DNA of 64,000 bases, from NCBI RefSeq assembly GCF_020034665.1, contig NZ_JAIQDI010000002.1:1798001-1862000 (forward strand), written 5' to 3'. Shown in pieces: positions 52,948 to 62,242 of this stretch (positions are counted from its first letter, which is position 1; every line of letters starts with the position of its first letter). The DNA comes from Niabella beijingensis. GTDB lineage: Bacteria > Bacteroidota > Bacteroidia > Chitinophagales > Chitinophagaceae. Under the pieces are notes generated by a model. The model searched no databases, was not told the origin of the DNA, and worked only from the letters and a program-made list of their open reading frames with translations. The position numbers and the translations under genes were made by a program.

Positions 52948-54927
52948 ATGAAGCTTATCCTGTTTTTGTTCCTTTTTCTTAGTACCACAGGCCATACACA
53001 GGTTATCGATCCCGGATCGGATGATCCCATGCTGAATCTTGGGAAAAAGGTAACGTGGTTTGAAGACAACAGCACGGTGCGCTCTTTACAGGAGGTGCAG
53101 GAGGCTTATGCAAAAGGGCAGTTTAAAAACGGCCTTACCGATATCCTTAATTTTGGCAACACTTCCTCCGCCATATGGATCCGTATCCCGTTCAGGCCAG
53201 GCATAAAAGAGACGGATTATCTTATAGTGGATGCCGCCACACTTGAAAAGATCGATTGTTATCAGCCTTCGGATACCGGGTGGATACACCTCCAGGCCGG
53301 TGCCGTTATCAGGGCATCGCCCGGCGTGCAAAGCACCAATCATTTTGTTTTCCCGGTATTTTCAACCGCTGCTGATGCGACGGTCAAAACTCTCTGGCTT
53401 CGAATAAAGACCCGGAACATTATGCTGGTACCTTTAAAAATGGCTGGCGCCGGCAACCTGTTCCAGGTGGAAAAATCGAGTTACAGGATCATTGAGACCG
53501 GCCTTATCGGTATTTTCTTTACGCTTCTTGCTTTTAACCTGTTCCTCTTCTTTGGCCTCGGGGACCGGTCCTATCTTTATTATTGCCTCTATGTTTTTTC
53601 CTTCGGGTGCTATGTGCTCGGCTATTTTGCGGGGTATGGCTACCTCCTCGGGCCGGAGGTCCGCATCCTGCTTAACAAATACCCGCATGTTTTTCTTTGC
53701 CTGGCGCTTGTGTCCTCGCTGCTCATCACCAACAAGGTTTATGACCTTCAAAAAATTTCGCCGGTCTTTTTCAGGATGTTCAAATACCTGTTCGCAGCAA
53801 CAGGCGCCTTGCTTATCATCAGCCTTCTTGGTCTTAAATCAGTGGCTGCCGGCGGTGCGCAGCTTCTTGGTCTGCTGGTGCCGCTGGTGCTGCTCATCTG
53901 TGGTATCAGCATACAACGCAACAGGAAACATCCGACCCGGTATTTTACGCTGGCCTGGCTTGCCATTATCCTTGCCGTCATCATTTATGTACTCAGCCTT
54001 CAGGGCGTTCTTGAATACCGCCCTTACAGCCGTCTGATACTGGAGACCGGTGCTATTATTGAATTCCTGCTGCTGGCCTTTGTACTGGGACAACGGTACC
54101 ACCTGATACTGGAAAACCAGCGGGCCATACAGGAAGAAAATTACCGGCTGATCAAAGACCGCAACCTGCAGCTGGAACAACTGGTAGAAAAGCGCACCGA
54201 AAAGCTGAAAGAAGCCATTGCAGGACTGGAAGCCTCCGATAATGTAAAGAACAAGCTGTTCTCAATTATCGCCCACGATCTCCGGACGCCCTTCAACAGT
54301 ATGCTGGGCATCTTTTCCATCGACAGCCCGGAAGCGCTCTCCCTGGATGAATTACAGCTGATCCTGAATGAAAACAAAAAGAGTTTTTTTCATCTCCGGA
54401 ACCTGCTCGACAACCTGCTGCACTGGGCGCGTACCCAGATGAATGAGGTACAGCTACGACCGGAAGTCTTTAACCTTGTGGAAATAGTGCAGGACCTTGC
54501 AGCTGTATATCAGCCTGTAGCCCAGGCCAAACAGCTGCACCTCGAAATAAAAACGGAGAAATCCGCCATGGTTTATGCCGACAAAAACCACATCCAACTG
54601 GTATTAAGGAACCTGCTGGATAATGCGGTAAAGTTCACCCAGCCGGGGCATACCATTTATGCAGCAATTGGTACTACGGATACCGGTGTCCGTTTCGAGC
54701 TCTCCAACGAAATCACCGACACTACAGCGCTTGCCGCAGCCCTTCGCCCCGCAGCACTGCAATACCGATCCAGCTATGGAACCGCCAATGAAAAAGGCGT
54801 CGGTCTGGGGCTGAACCTGTGCCGGGATTACCTGGAGCTCAACGGCAGCAGTCTTGCAGCAACAGTTACAGGAACCAATGTATCCTTCGGTTTCCTCCTG
54901 CCCTATCCTCCGGCAAGGCCCGGTTGA
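52948..54927 (+). CDS. 7TMR-DISM sensor histidine kinase
   Basis: A 659-aa membrane kinase. Signal peptide (MKLILFLFLFLSTTGHTQ), 7TMR-DISM extracellular domain (about 20-165, SSAIWIRIPFRPGIKETDYLIVD), seven TM helices (about 180-385), coiled coil (about 395-430, NLQLEQLVEKRTEKLKEAI), HisKA with H443 (SIIAHDLRTPFNSML) and an HATPase domain with NLLDNAVKFTQ and GVGLGLNLC. The G1 box (usually DxGxG) reads ELSNEITDT, so the adenine-contacting Asp is not obvious. DISM sensors often bind carbohydrate-like ligands. No response regulator is adjacent; the nearest output is that of the split system upstream. Confidence 0.9.
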   Translation: MKLILFLFLFLSTTGHTQVIDPGSDDPMLNLGKKVTWFEDNSTVRSLQEVQEAYAKGQFKNGLTDILNFGNTSSAIWIRIPFRPGIKETDYLIVDAATLEKIDCYQPSDTGWIHLQAGAVIRASPGVQSTNHFVFPVFSTAADATVKTLWLRIKTRNIMLVPLKMAGAGNLFQVEKSSYRIIETGLIGIFFTLLAFNLFLFFGLGDRSYLYYCLYVFSFGCYVLGYFAGYGYLLGPEVRILLNKYPHVFLCLALVSSLLITNKVYDLQKISPVFFRMFKYLFAATGALLIISLLGLKSVAAGGAQLLGLLVPLVLLICGISIQRNRKHPTRYFTLAWLAIILAVIIYVLSLQGVLEYRPYSRLILETGAIIEFLLLAFVLGQRYHLILENQRAIQEENYRLIKDRNLQLEQLVEKRTEKLKEAIAGLEASDNVKNKLFSIIAHDLRTPFNSMLGIFSIDSPEALSLDELQLILNENKKSFFHLRNLLDNLLHWARTQMNEVQLRPEVFNLVEIVQDLAAVYQPVAQAKQLHLEIKTEKSAMVYADKNHIQLVLRNLLDNAVKFTQPGHTIYAAIGTTDTGVRFELSNEITDTTALAAALRPAALQYRSSYGTANEKGVGLGLNLCRDYLELNGSSLAATVTGTNVSFGFLLPYPPARPG

Positions 54928-55093
54928 CACGGATCTGATAAAATCAATTGCCGTCTTTGCTTTCAGCTGCCAGAAATCTTTGTTATTATTGCACCCGGAG
55001 ATTGCGGTCATTAAATCCTTCTTTTATTACGCCCTCATTAAAGAAGGATAACAAGTGCTGTATCACATATCGTCTTAAAAATTTTGTCTTTTT

Positions 55094-58000
55094 ATGAGCC
55101 AGAAATTCATACGTATACTGCTTTTCATCGCCTTTATTGCCGTAGCTGCGGTGCCGTTTGCGCAGGTTGCTGCTATACCTTCGGAGTCCGGCAGCTATTT
55201 GGATATCCGCGATAAAAAAGCGTTCCTGTCTCCTTCAACGATCTACCAGCCGGAAACCTGGTTTCATTTTATCGGGGGGAATATCTCCCGGAAGGGGATC
55301 ACGGCAGATCTTGAAGCTATAGCACAGGCGGGCATTTCCGGCGTCCAGTTATTTCATGGTCAGTTTGGCGGCCGGTGGCCGGCCACTGATTCGCAGATCT
55401 ATTGCCTCAGCCCTGCCTGGGATGCTGCCTTACACCATACTGCCCTGGAGTGCCGCCGCCTGGGGCTGCGGTTCACAATGCAGAACTGCCCGGGCTGGGC
55501 AATGGCAGGCGGACCCTGGATCCAACCCTCCAACGCCATGCGTCATCTGGTATGGAGCCGCCGGGACATTTCAGCAGAGCAGCAAACGGTGACGGTCACA
55601 CTGACAAAGCCGGGTGGTAACGAGCCCTGGCGGGATTATAAAGCCATTACCGTGCTGGCCTTTCCCACACCCGAGGGCGATACCGACCGTCCATTGGTAC
55701 CTGCAGCTGTAACCGGTAGTCCGGAGGTGCAATGGAACACGATCCTGTCGGAAAAACCAGACCGGCCCGTGGCGCTTTCGCCTGCGGCCCCTTCGGCACC
55801 GCACTGGTTCGAGGTAACATTTGATACCAGCACCATTGTCCGTTCGATCGTATTGCCCAGTATCAACAGTTTAAACCACAGTTGGTGTTATGAACCTGGT
55901 GTTGCCTTAAAGGTCGTTGCTGTTTCCGGCGACGGCGGTCAGACCGAGATCCTGAACACCCGGCTGCCGCAGAGCAACTGGCAGGACAATGCCCCCCTTA
56001 CCCTGGCCTGTGCGGAAACCCCGGGTGTAAAAAGATACAGGGTTGAGCTGGTAAATGAACACGATATCCGGCTGGGCACCATCCGGCTGCTTTCCGCCGC
56101 CCGGAAAAACAACTGGGAGTCTGAAGCGGGATGGACCCTGCGGACGATCGAACGGAAGGGCGATGGGTACACCCGTCCGCCGGGTACCTGTGTCGACCCG
56201 GACCGGATACGCGACCTCACCCGGCTGATGGATGACAAAGGGCTGCTTACTTGGAAGGCACCTCCCGGCAAATGGACCATCCTGCGCATCGGGCATGTGA
56301 ACACCGGAAAACAAAACGGACCGGCCCCGCCGGAAGGCACCGGCTGGGAGTGCAACAAACTGTCTGAAGAAGGCGCCGCGGCGCATTTCCAGGGGTATAT
56401 CGGGCGGTTATCGAACAGCAGCGGCCCTGTGGGCAACGGACTGCTCAACGGTATGCTCCTCGATAGCTGGGAGTGCGAAACACAGACCTGGACCGATGAT
56501 ATGGAGGCGGAATTTGAGCGCGTTACCGCTTACCCGCTCCGCAAATGGCTGCCCGCCGTGTTCGGCTATGTAATAAAAGACCCTGAGACCACTTTCCGTT
56601 TTCTGCGCGACTGGCGGGCGACGATCAGCGATCTTGTTACCAATAAGTTTTATGGCAAGATGCATCAGCTTGCAAAGGAGCGGAACCTGTCCATCACTTA
56701 TGAAACAGCAGCAGGCGACGTATTTCCTGCCGACATCATGGAGTACTATAAATATGCTGATGTTCCGATGTGCGAGTTCTGGCAACCTTTCACCAACGGG
56801 TATGTCGGATCCCTGAACTTCAAACCCATAAAACCTACGACGTCCGCCGCCCGGCTGTATGGGAAACCCCGTATTGCCGCTGAGGCCTTTACTTCTTTTG
56901 CGCTTACCTGGGACGAGCAGTGGCAGCAGCTCAAAGAGGTGGCCAATATCAATATGATCGAGGGGGTTACCCACCTGGTATTTCATACCTATACCCACAA
57001 TCCGCAAACGGACTTTCTAAAGCCGGGTACTTCTTTCGGGTCGGGTATCGGCACTCCATTTCTCAGGGGCCAGACCTGGTGGAAACACATGCCCGAGATC
57101 AACCGCTATTTTGCCCGTTGTAATTACCTGCTGGAAAAAGGACGGCCTGTATCCGACATACTCTGGTACCTGGGCGATGCGATCGACCACAAACCGGATC
57201 AGCAGGCGCCGTTCCCCGAAGGGTTTAAATATGATTATTGCAATACCGATGTATTGCTGAACCGGCTTTCTGTCGATAACGGATGGATCGTTACGCCGGA
57301 AGGGATCCGGTACCGGCTCCTGTGGCTGCCCGACAATACCCGCCTGCTGCCTGAAACGGTTAAAAAAATAGCGGCGCTGGTAAAAGCAGGAGCAACCGTG
57401 GTGGGTAATGCGCCTTCGGGAATTGCGACACTCCGCGGCGGGATCGCTGCAAAAGAGTCGTTTGATGCAATGGTAAAGAGCATCTGGGTTCAGCCCCGGG
57501 GCATCCGGCAATCCGGCAGGGGAACGATCATTTCCGGCATGTCCCTGTCTGATGCGCTGAGCGCCTTAAACATTGCACCTGATGTTTCCGGCGGAGCGGC
57601 ACAGTGGCTCCACCGCAGCACACCGGATGCCGACTGGTATTTTATCTGTCCTTCAAAAGGGAACCGGTTCAACGGCACACTGAGCTTTCGTAATACCGGA
57701 ATGGTTGAGTTGTGGGATCCTGTTTCCGGAGACATTACACCCATCCGGACCGAACAGCAGGGAGATCGTACTTCGGTTGCACTCGATCTGCCGGAAGCGG
57801 GTTCCTGTTTCCTTGTGTTCCGCCGCAATAACAGGGAAAAGAAAAACAAACAACCGGCCACCGTAACGACGGTTGCCTCCACTGCTCTTACAAACCCCTG
57901 GACCCTCCGCTTTCCGGAAGGCTGGGGCGCACCATCCCTGCTAAAGCTATCCGGGCTCAAACCCTGGAAGGAGCTCGATCTTTCAAAGGAAGGAAAAGCT

Positions 58001-58363
58001 TTTTCCGGAACGGCTGTTTACACCACGACCTTCCGGCTGGACCAGGTGGCACCGGACATGCAGTATTCGATCGACCTGGGCGAGGTCGGTATGATCGCTT
58101 CTGTAGCTGTTAACGGGCAATCCCTGCGCACCTTATGGGCCGCCCCTTACAAGCTGGATATCACAAAAGCCATCCGGCCGGGTGATAACACTTTAAAAAT
58201 CGAAGTGACCAGCACCTGGTTCAACCGCCTGGTATATGATGCGGGGCTACCAGAAGACCGGAGAAAGACGTGGACCATAAACGGACCTCCAAAGGAAGCC
58301 GCTCTGAGGAAGAGCGGGCTGACAGGGCCGGTGCGGATCATTACAGAAAAAACAGGCCGTTAG
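55094..58363 (+). CDS. GH106-like glycoside hydrolase (alpha-L-rhamnosidase type)
   Basis: A 1089-aa exported enzyme (signal MSQKFIRILLFIAFIAVAAVPFAQVA). The N-terminal TIM-barrel features of GH106 are present: WFHFIGGNISRKGITADLEAIAQAGISGVQLFHG, GLRFTMQNCPGWAMAGGPW and GMLLDSWECETQTW, with VTHLVFHTYTHNPQ further on. A jelly-roll domain closes the protein (about 970-1080, GEVGMIASVAVNGQSLRTLWAAPYKLDI). Length is usual for the family (about 1000-1150). It follows the 7TMR-DISM kinase and lies outside the leftward sulfatase run; rhamnose-containing glycans are the likely targets. Confidence 0.88.
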   Translation: MSQKFIRILLFIAFIAVAAVPFAQVAAIPSESGSYLDIRDKKAFLSPSTIYQPETWFHFIGGNISRKGITADLEAIAQAGISGVQLFHGQFGGRWPATDSQIYCLSPAWDAALHHTALECRRLGLRFTMQNCPGWAMAGGPWIQPSNAMRHLVWSRRDISAEQQTVTVTLTKPGGNEPWRDYKAITVLAFPTPEGDTDRPLVPAAVTGSPEVQWNTILSEKPDRPVALSPAAPSAPHWFEVTFDTSTIVRSIVLPSINSLNHSWCYEPGVALKVVAVSGDGGQTEILNTRLPQSNWQDNAPLTLACAETPGVKRYRVELVNEHDIRLGTIRLLSAARKNNWESEAGWTLRTIERKGDGYTRPPGTCVDPDRIRDLTRLMDDKGLLTWKAPPGKWTILRIGHVNTGKQNGPAPPEGTGWECNKLSEEGAAAHFQGYIGRLSNSSGPVGNGLLNGMLLDSWECETQTWTDDMEAEFERVTAYPLRKWLPAVFGYVIKDPETTFRFLRDWRATISDLVTNKFYGKMHQLAKERNLSITYETAAGDVFPADIMEYYKYADVPMCEFWQPFTNGYVGSLNFKPIKPTTSAARLYGKPRIAAEAFTSFALTWDEQWQQLKEVANINMIEGVTHLVFHTYTHNPQTDFLKPGTSFGSGIGTPFLRGQTWWKHMPEINRYFARCNYLLEKGRPVSDILWYLGDAIDHKPDQQAPFPEGFKYDYCNTDVLLNRLSVDNGWIVTPEGIRYRLLWLPDNTRLLPETVKKIAALVKAGATVVGNAPSGIATLRGGIAAKESFDAMVKSIWVQPRGIRQSGRGTIISGMSLSDALSALNIAPDVSGGAAQWLHRSTPDADWYFICPSKGNRFNGTLSFRNTGMVELWDPVSGDITPIRTEQQGDRTSVALDLPEAGSCFLVFRRNNREKKNKQPATVTTVASTALTNPWTLRFPEGWGAPSLLKLSGLKPWKELDLSKEGKAFSGTAVYTTTFRLDQVAPDMQYSIDLGEVGMIASVAVNGQSLRTLWAAPYKLDITKAIRPGDNTLKIEVTSTWFNRLVYDAGLPEDRRKTWTINGPPKEAALRKSGLTGPVRIITEKTGR

Positions 58364-58564
58364 GTACCGGCAGTTGCGTTTTCACTTTTACATTTTACGT
58401 AATCTTCCGGAGGCGATGACTGCCGGGAACAGCGGTGTCAACAGGCCGTCTACATTTTGTAACCGGGTCCGTAAGGCGTTGTAGACGTTTAATAGACGCC
58501 TGTTTTTTGGAATAACTCCTGTTTCAATAAAATATTTGCTCATTGTTATATTAAAAAAAATATT

Positions 58565-58897
58565 ATGAGCAACAAAACCTTGGCAATCGTTTCCTACATC
58601 ACGATCATCGGCTGGCTGATCACTTATTTTTCCTATAAGGACCAGCAGGAAAAAAGCACACTGGTAAGCTATCATCTGGAGCAGGGATTGGGTGTCTTTA
58701 TTTTCAGTGTGATCGTTTCCATTGCAGTGGGCATCCTGTCTGCCATCCTCCCGGCCCTCTCACTCATTTTTTCACTCATCAGTCTTGTACCTCTCATCCT
58801 GCTGATACTGGGCATCATCAATGCTGCAAACGAGGTATGCAAACCTGTACCTGTTATCGGGAAGTTTTTTGAAAAAAAATTCGGGTTCCTGGCATAA
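58565..58897 (+). CDS. DUF4870-type membrane protein
   Basis: A 110-aa protein with about three TM segments (LAIVSYITIIGWLITYFSY; GLGVFIFSVIVSIAVGILSAIL; LISLVPLILLILGIINAAN) and the characteristic end EVCKPVPVIGKFFEKKFGFL. DUF4870 proteins are Tic20-like small membrane proteins of unknown role. Start ATG 58565 precedes the first TM by seven residues. It is followed after 29 bp by a SIMPL gene. Confidence 0.85.
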   Translation: MSNKTLAIVSYITIIGWLITYFSYKDQQEKSTLVSYHLEQGLGVFIFSVIVSIAVGILSAILPALSLIFSLISLVPLILLILGIINAANEVCKPVPVIGKFFEKKFGFLA

Positions 58898-58925
58898 GCC
58901 GCTTTCACCTCCAACAGATATTTTT

Positions 58926-59537
58926 ATGAGGCAAATCTTCCTTCTCCTGTCCGCAGTCCTCATTACCTCCTTTGCCGGCGCACAGGCCAGTAAAGCCTAT
59001 ATAGAAGTAAGGGGAATGGCAAAGGTACCCAGGACGGTAAAATCCTATATCCTCGATATCCTTATTTCGGAGGACCTCAGCACCGGTGAGGCCAACTCTT
59101 ATGATTCCATTAAAAACGCCTTCTTCACCGCCGCAAAAGCTGCGGGTTATAAGGAGGACCGGTTCCGGGAAGACCAGCTGGGCTATGCGTTATTACAATA
59201 TCCCGGCAAGGGCAGCATGTACCATTTTGAGACCAGTAATGAGGCCGATATTATCAAATTGCACCGCCTGGCCGGTGAACGTGGCAGCGCCGTAAGCATT
59301 GCATCCCGGCGCATCCGGTACGAACCTGTAACGGATATGGACAGGATCTATACCGCCGCTTTTGCCGATGGCAAACAACGGGCTGAAAAAATAGCAAAAA
59401 CCATGGGTAAAAAGCTGGGACAGCTTATTGCCGTGGTCGACTACTCCGCCGCACCCATGGATACGGAAGAGACTTCCTATTACAAACAAACGGATGATAC
59501 CTATTATTATCTTTCCGCCCAGTTTGCAATAGAATAA
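58926..59537 (+). CDS. SIMPL-domain periplasmic protein
   Basis: A 203-aa exported protein (signal MRQIFLLLSAVLITSFAGAQ). AYIEVRGMAKVPRTVKSYILDI begins the SIMPL (DUF541/Oxidative-stress-defence BP26-like) fold, and FADGKQRAEKIAKTMGKKLGQLIAVVDYS is the typical late helix. Members form oligomeric channels-like rings in the periplasm; function in stress is suspected. The frame continues upstream to 58821, overlapping DUF4870, but that part lacks the signal and is not the start. Confidence 0.85.
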   Translation: MRQIFLLLSAVLITSFAGAQASKAYIEVRGMAKVPRTVKSYILDILISEDLSTGEANSYDSIKNAFFTAAKAAGYKEDRFREDQLGYALLQYPGKGSMYHFETSNEADIIKLHRLAGERGSAVSIASRRIRYEPVTDMDRIYTAAFADGKQRAEKIAKTMGKKLGQLIAVVDYSAAPMDTEETSYYKQTDDTYYYLSAQFAIE

Positions 59538-59728
59538 GGATTACTGCAGGGCCGTTGCCATACCTATGAACACAAAGCGGCGTCCGCCGGTGCATTGGTG
59601 CGCAGCATTTCAAACAATAAGCAACCGTCGCTGCCCGGAAGCTCTCGACGGGCTGTTTCAGACCACCGCTGCTTTATAGATGTGCTGATAAAATAGTATA
59701 TTCGTCTACCGCATCTAAATCGCGCCAT

Positions 59729-60892
59729 TTGAAAATACTTACAGTACTTCTGTTGATCATTTGCACCGCTGTTTGTCTGTTAAAATGTACAGACCGGCGT
59801 ACTGCCTCCGGCGATCCAAGAGGCAGCCGGTATGCCGGCGCCGCAAGCTGCGTACAGTGCCATAAAAATATATCGGATGATTATGTGCACACCAGCCATT
59901 TTAACACTTCTGCAAAAGTGGACGCAGAGCGGTTCCGCAAACTGATTGCCGCGCTGAGCGACACGGTGCATTTTCCCAACGACCAGCTGGTGGTACTGGA
60001 AACAGCACACAGCAAACTGGTTCAGTCCTATCTGTTAAACGGCAGGCAGGAACGGAGCGAGCCCCTGGATGTAGCCTTTGGTTCCGGCGAAAAAGCATGG
60101 ACCTTTGCCTACTGGAAAGACGACCAGTTGTTTGAACTGCCCCTCACTTATTTAAGTGCTATAAAACGCTGGACCAACAGTCCGGGCTTTCAAAAGGACC
60201 GCCCCAATTACACGCGCCCCATTGTGCGCCGCTGTTTTGAATGCCATAGCTCCTATGCTTATTCGGAGAACAGCCTGGCCCAGGGCCAGTACGCGGTAGA
60301 GCAGATAAAGGCCAATACCGTCCTGTACGGTCTGGACTGTGAGCGCTGTCACGGGCCGGCGGCGGAGCACGTAACTTTCCACCAGGATAACCCGCAGGAA
60401 AAGAAAGCCCGGAACATGGTATCTATAAAGGCGCTGAGCCGGCAGCAGCAGCTGGACCTCTGCGCTACCTGCCATTCCGGCGACCCGGTATCGCTGCGGT
60501 CCATTTTCGCCTTTACCCCCGGCGACTCCCTTACGAACTACTATATGTACTATCCCGGCTCGGGTAAGGATCCGGATGCCCATGGCATGCAAATGCAGTC
60601 GCTGATGCTGAGCAATTGTTATCAGCAAAGCTCAATGACCTGTATGAGCTGTCATGATCCGCATATCAATGAGCGCAATAAAAAGGAAGTATTTGTACAA
60701 CGCTGTATGAGCTGCCATCAGCAATCCACCCACGCCATCACCATGCAGCAGGGCAATAATTACTGCATCAGCTGTCACATGCCCCTGCAGGCCTCCAAAA
60801 GTCTGGATTTTAATAACAGCACCGAACAAAGCGACCTGAAATACTACCTCAGAACCCATCGCATTGCTGTTTACCCGGAGACGGGGAAATGA
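59729..60892 (+). CDS. Seven-haem c-type cytochrome lipoprotein
   Basis: A 387-aa protein from a TTG start with a lipoprotein signal (LLIICTAVCLLKC, C20). Seven CxxCH haem sites are visible: CVQCH (41), then CFECH, CERCH, CATCH, CMSCH, CMSCH and CISCH. The spacing and scattered histidines fit the cytochrome c554-like multihaem family used in anaerobic or nitrogen-cycle electron transfer. There is no partner reductase, quinol oxidase or maturation gene nearby, so the electron path is unknown. Confidence 0.88.
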   Translation: MKILTVLLLIICTAVCLLKCTDRRTASGDPRGSRYAGAASCVQCHKNISDDYVHTSHFNTSAKVDAERFRKLIAALSDTVHFPNDQLVVLETAHSKLVQSYLLNGRQERSEPLDVAFGSGEKAWTFAYWKDDQLFELPLTYLSAIKRWTNSPGFQKDRPNYTRPIVRRCFECHSSYAYSENSLAQGQYAVEQIKANTVLYGLDCERCHGPAAEHVTFHQDNPQEKKARNMVSIKALSRQQQLDLCATCHSGDPVSLRSIFAFTPGDSLTNYYMYYPGSGKDPDAHGMQMQSLMLSNCYQQSSMTCMSCHDPHINERNKKEVFVQRCMSCHQQSTHAITMQQGNNYCISCHMPLQASKSLDFNNSTEQSDLKYYLRTHRIAVYPETGK

Positions 60893-61412
60893 TAACCGAT
60901 GGATCATTGGTACAGTGGAGTCAATAAGACAGTACCCTCATTTAAACAGTTGTCCCAGCCGGCGGCCTTGTCTTCCCGATGGCTATCGCATATGTCCGGC
61001 TTAAGCAAGGCCTTTTCAGGATAACGCTTCCTGAAACCGGTGCTTTCCGGCACATTATATCTGTACTATGACAGGCGGGCTACTTCCCCCACCTGTCAGG
61101 TACCCCGCTGTGCCTAAAACCTAAGCGCACGGAGCTTTTACCTCAGATCCCAAAGCGATTTGCCAAACTGTCGAAGCTTTTTCTCAAACAGACCTACCGG
61201 TACAGGTGGGGGTAGCCACCTCTCTCCATTGGTCAGTTTAGGTTTTGTATATCCCCCACCCACCTAAAAGTCTCGCACGCGAAGTTTTTTAGGTGGGTCA
61301 GTTTAGCTTTTGGCTTCAGCGGTTTAGGAATCAGCTTCAACAGTTTAGGTTTTAGGTGCCGCTCCCCACCTTTGAGGTGGGGTACAGCGGTTCTGCGCCG
61401 GCCCGCCAGCCG
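60893..61412. other. Non-coding region with large stem-loops
   Basis: No gene is seen. CCCACCTAAAA (61259-61269) pairs perfectly with TTTTAGGTGGG (61287-61297). CCCCACC (61364-61370) pairs with GGTGGGG (61376-61382). The phrases GGTTTAGG, AGTTTAGGTTTT and CACCTGTCAGGT recur in between. It runs directly into the tandem array. Confidence 0.6.
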
Positions 61413-62230
61413 CTCTTTTTATGGGGCGTGCCTATGGCACTCTGTGCTCCCTAGCATGTTCCCGCCTCCGGAATAAATTCCGGAGTTATTAAAAAATAAG
61501 GCAGGCCAATGGCCTGTAGAAAGAAGGGATGCAGGCGGGTGTAGCAGCACTCGGCGCTCTGCATAATGGAAGAAAGGCGCATGTCATGGAAGTCCCGCCC
61601 CACTCCAGCCAAAAACCTTTGCGCGCAGGCCTTAGGTGAGGTAGCTGGGGGTTACTCTTCCAACTGGCTGTTGCTTTTATGGGCCGTGCCTATGGCACTC
61701 TGTGCTCCCCAGCATGTCCCTGCTTCCGGAATAAATTCCGGAGTTGTTAAAAAACCAGGCAGGCCGAGGGCCTTTAGAAAAAGGGATGCAGGTGGGTGTA
61801 GCAGCACTCTGCGCTCCGTATGATGCAAGAAAGGCCCGTGTCGTGCAAGTTCCGCCCTGTCCCAGCCAAAACCTTTGCGCGCAAGCTTAGGTGAGGTAGC
61901 TGGGTTTTACTCTTCCTCCCGGCTGTTGCTTTTATGGGCCGTGCCTACGGCACTCTGTGCTCCGCAGCATGTCCCTGCCTCCGGAATAAATTCCGGGGTT
62001 ATTAGAACCCAGTCAGGCCGATGGCCTTTAGAAAGAAGGGATGCAGGTGGGTGTAGCAGCACTCTGCGCTCCGCAGCATGTCCTTGCCTCCGGAATAAAT
62101 TACGGAGGTATTAAAAACCAGTCAGGCCGAGGCCTTTAGAAAAAGGGATGCAGGTGGGTGTAGCAGCATTCTGCGCTCCGTATGATGCAAGAAAGGCCCG
62201 TGTCCTGCAAATCCCGCCCTGTCCCCATAA
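61413..62230. repeat. Tandem array of a palindrome-rich unit of about 256 bp
   Basis: Three copies start with GTGCC-TAT/TAC-GGCAC palindromes at 61428, 61686 and 61941 (periods 258 and 255). Each continues with a TCCGGAATAAATTCCGGA palindrome (near 61467, 61725, 61980), an AGGCC-AATGG/GAGGG-CCT palindrome and the string GGGATGCAGGTGGGTGTAGC. A shorter fourth copy from about 62069 lacks the first module. The multi-hairpin architecture fits a REP-like non-coding repeat. Confidence 0.85.
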
Positions 62231-62242
62231 CCACAAACCAAA

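Noticed and set aside
61566..62114. Open frames of 85 and 79 aa in the tandem array with similar translated sequence
   Set aside because: The similarity is explained by the DNA repeat, whose periods are multiples of three; the frames span palindromes and carry no protein features.
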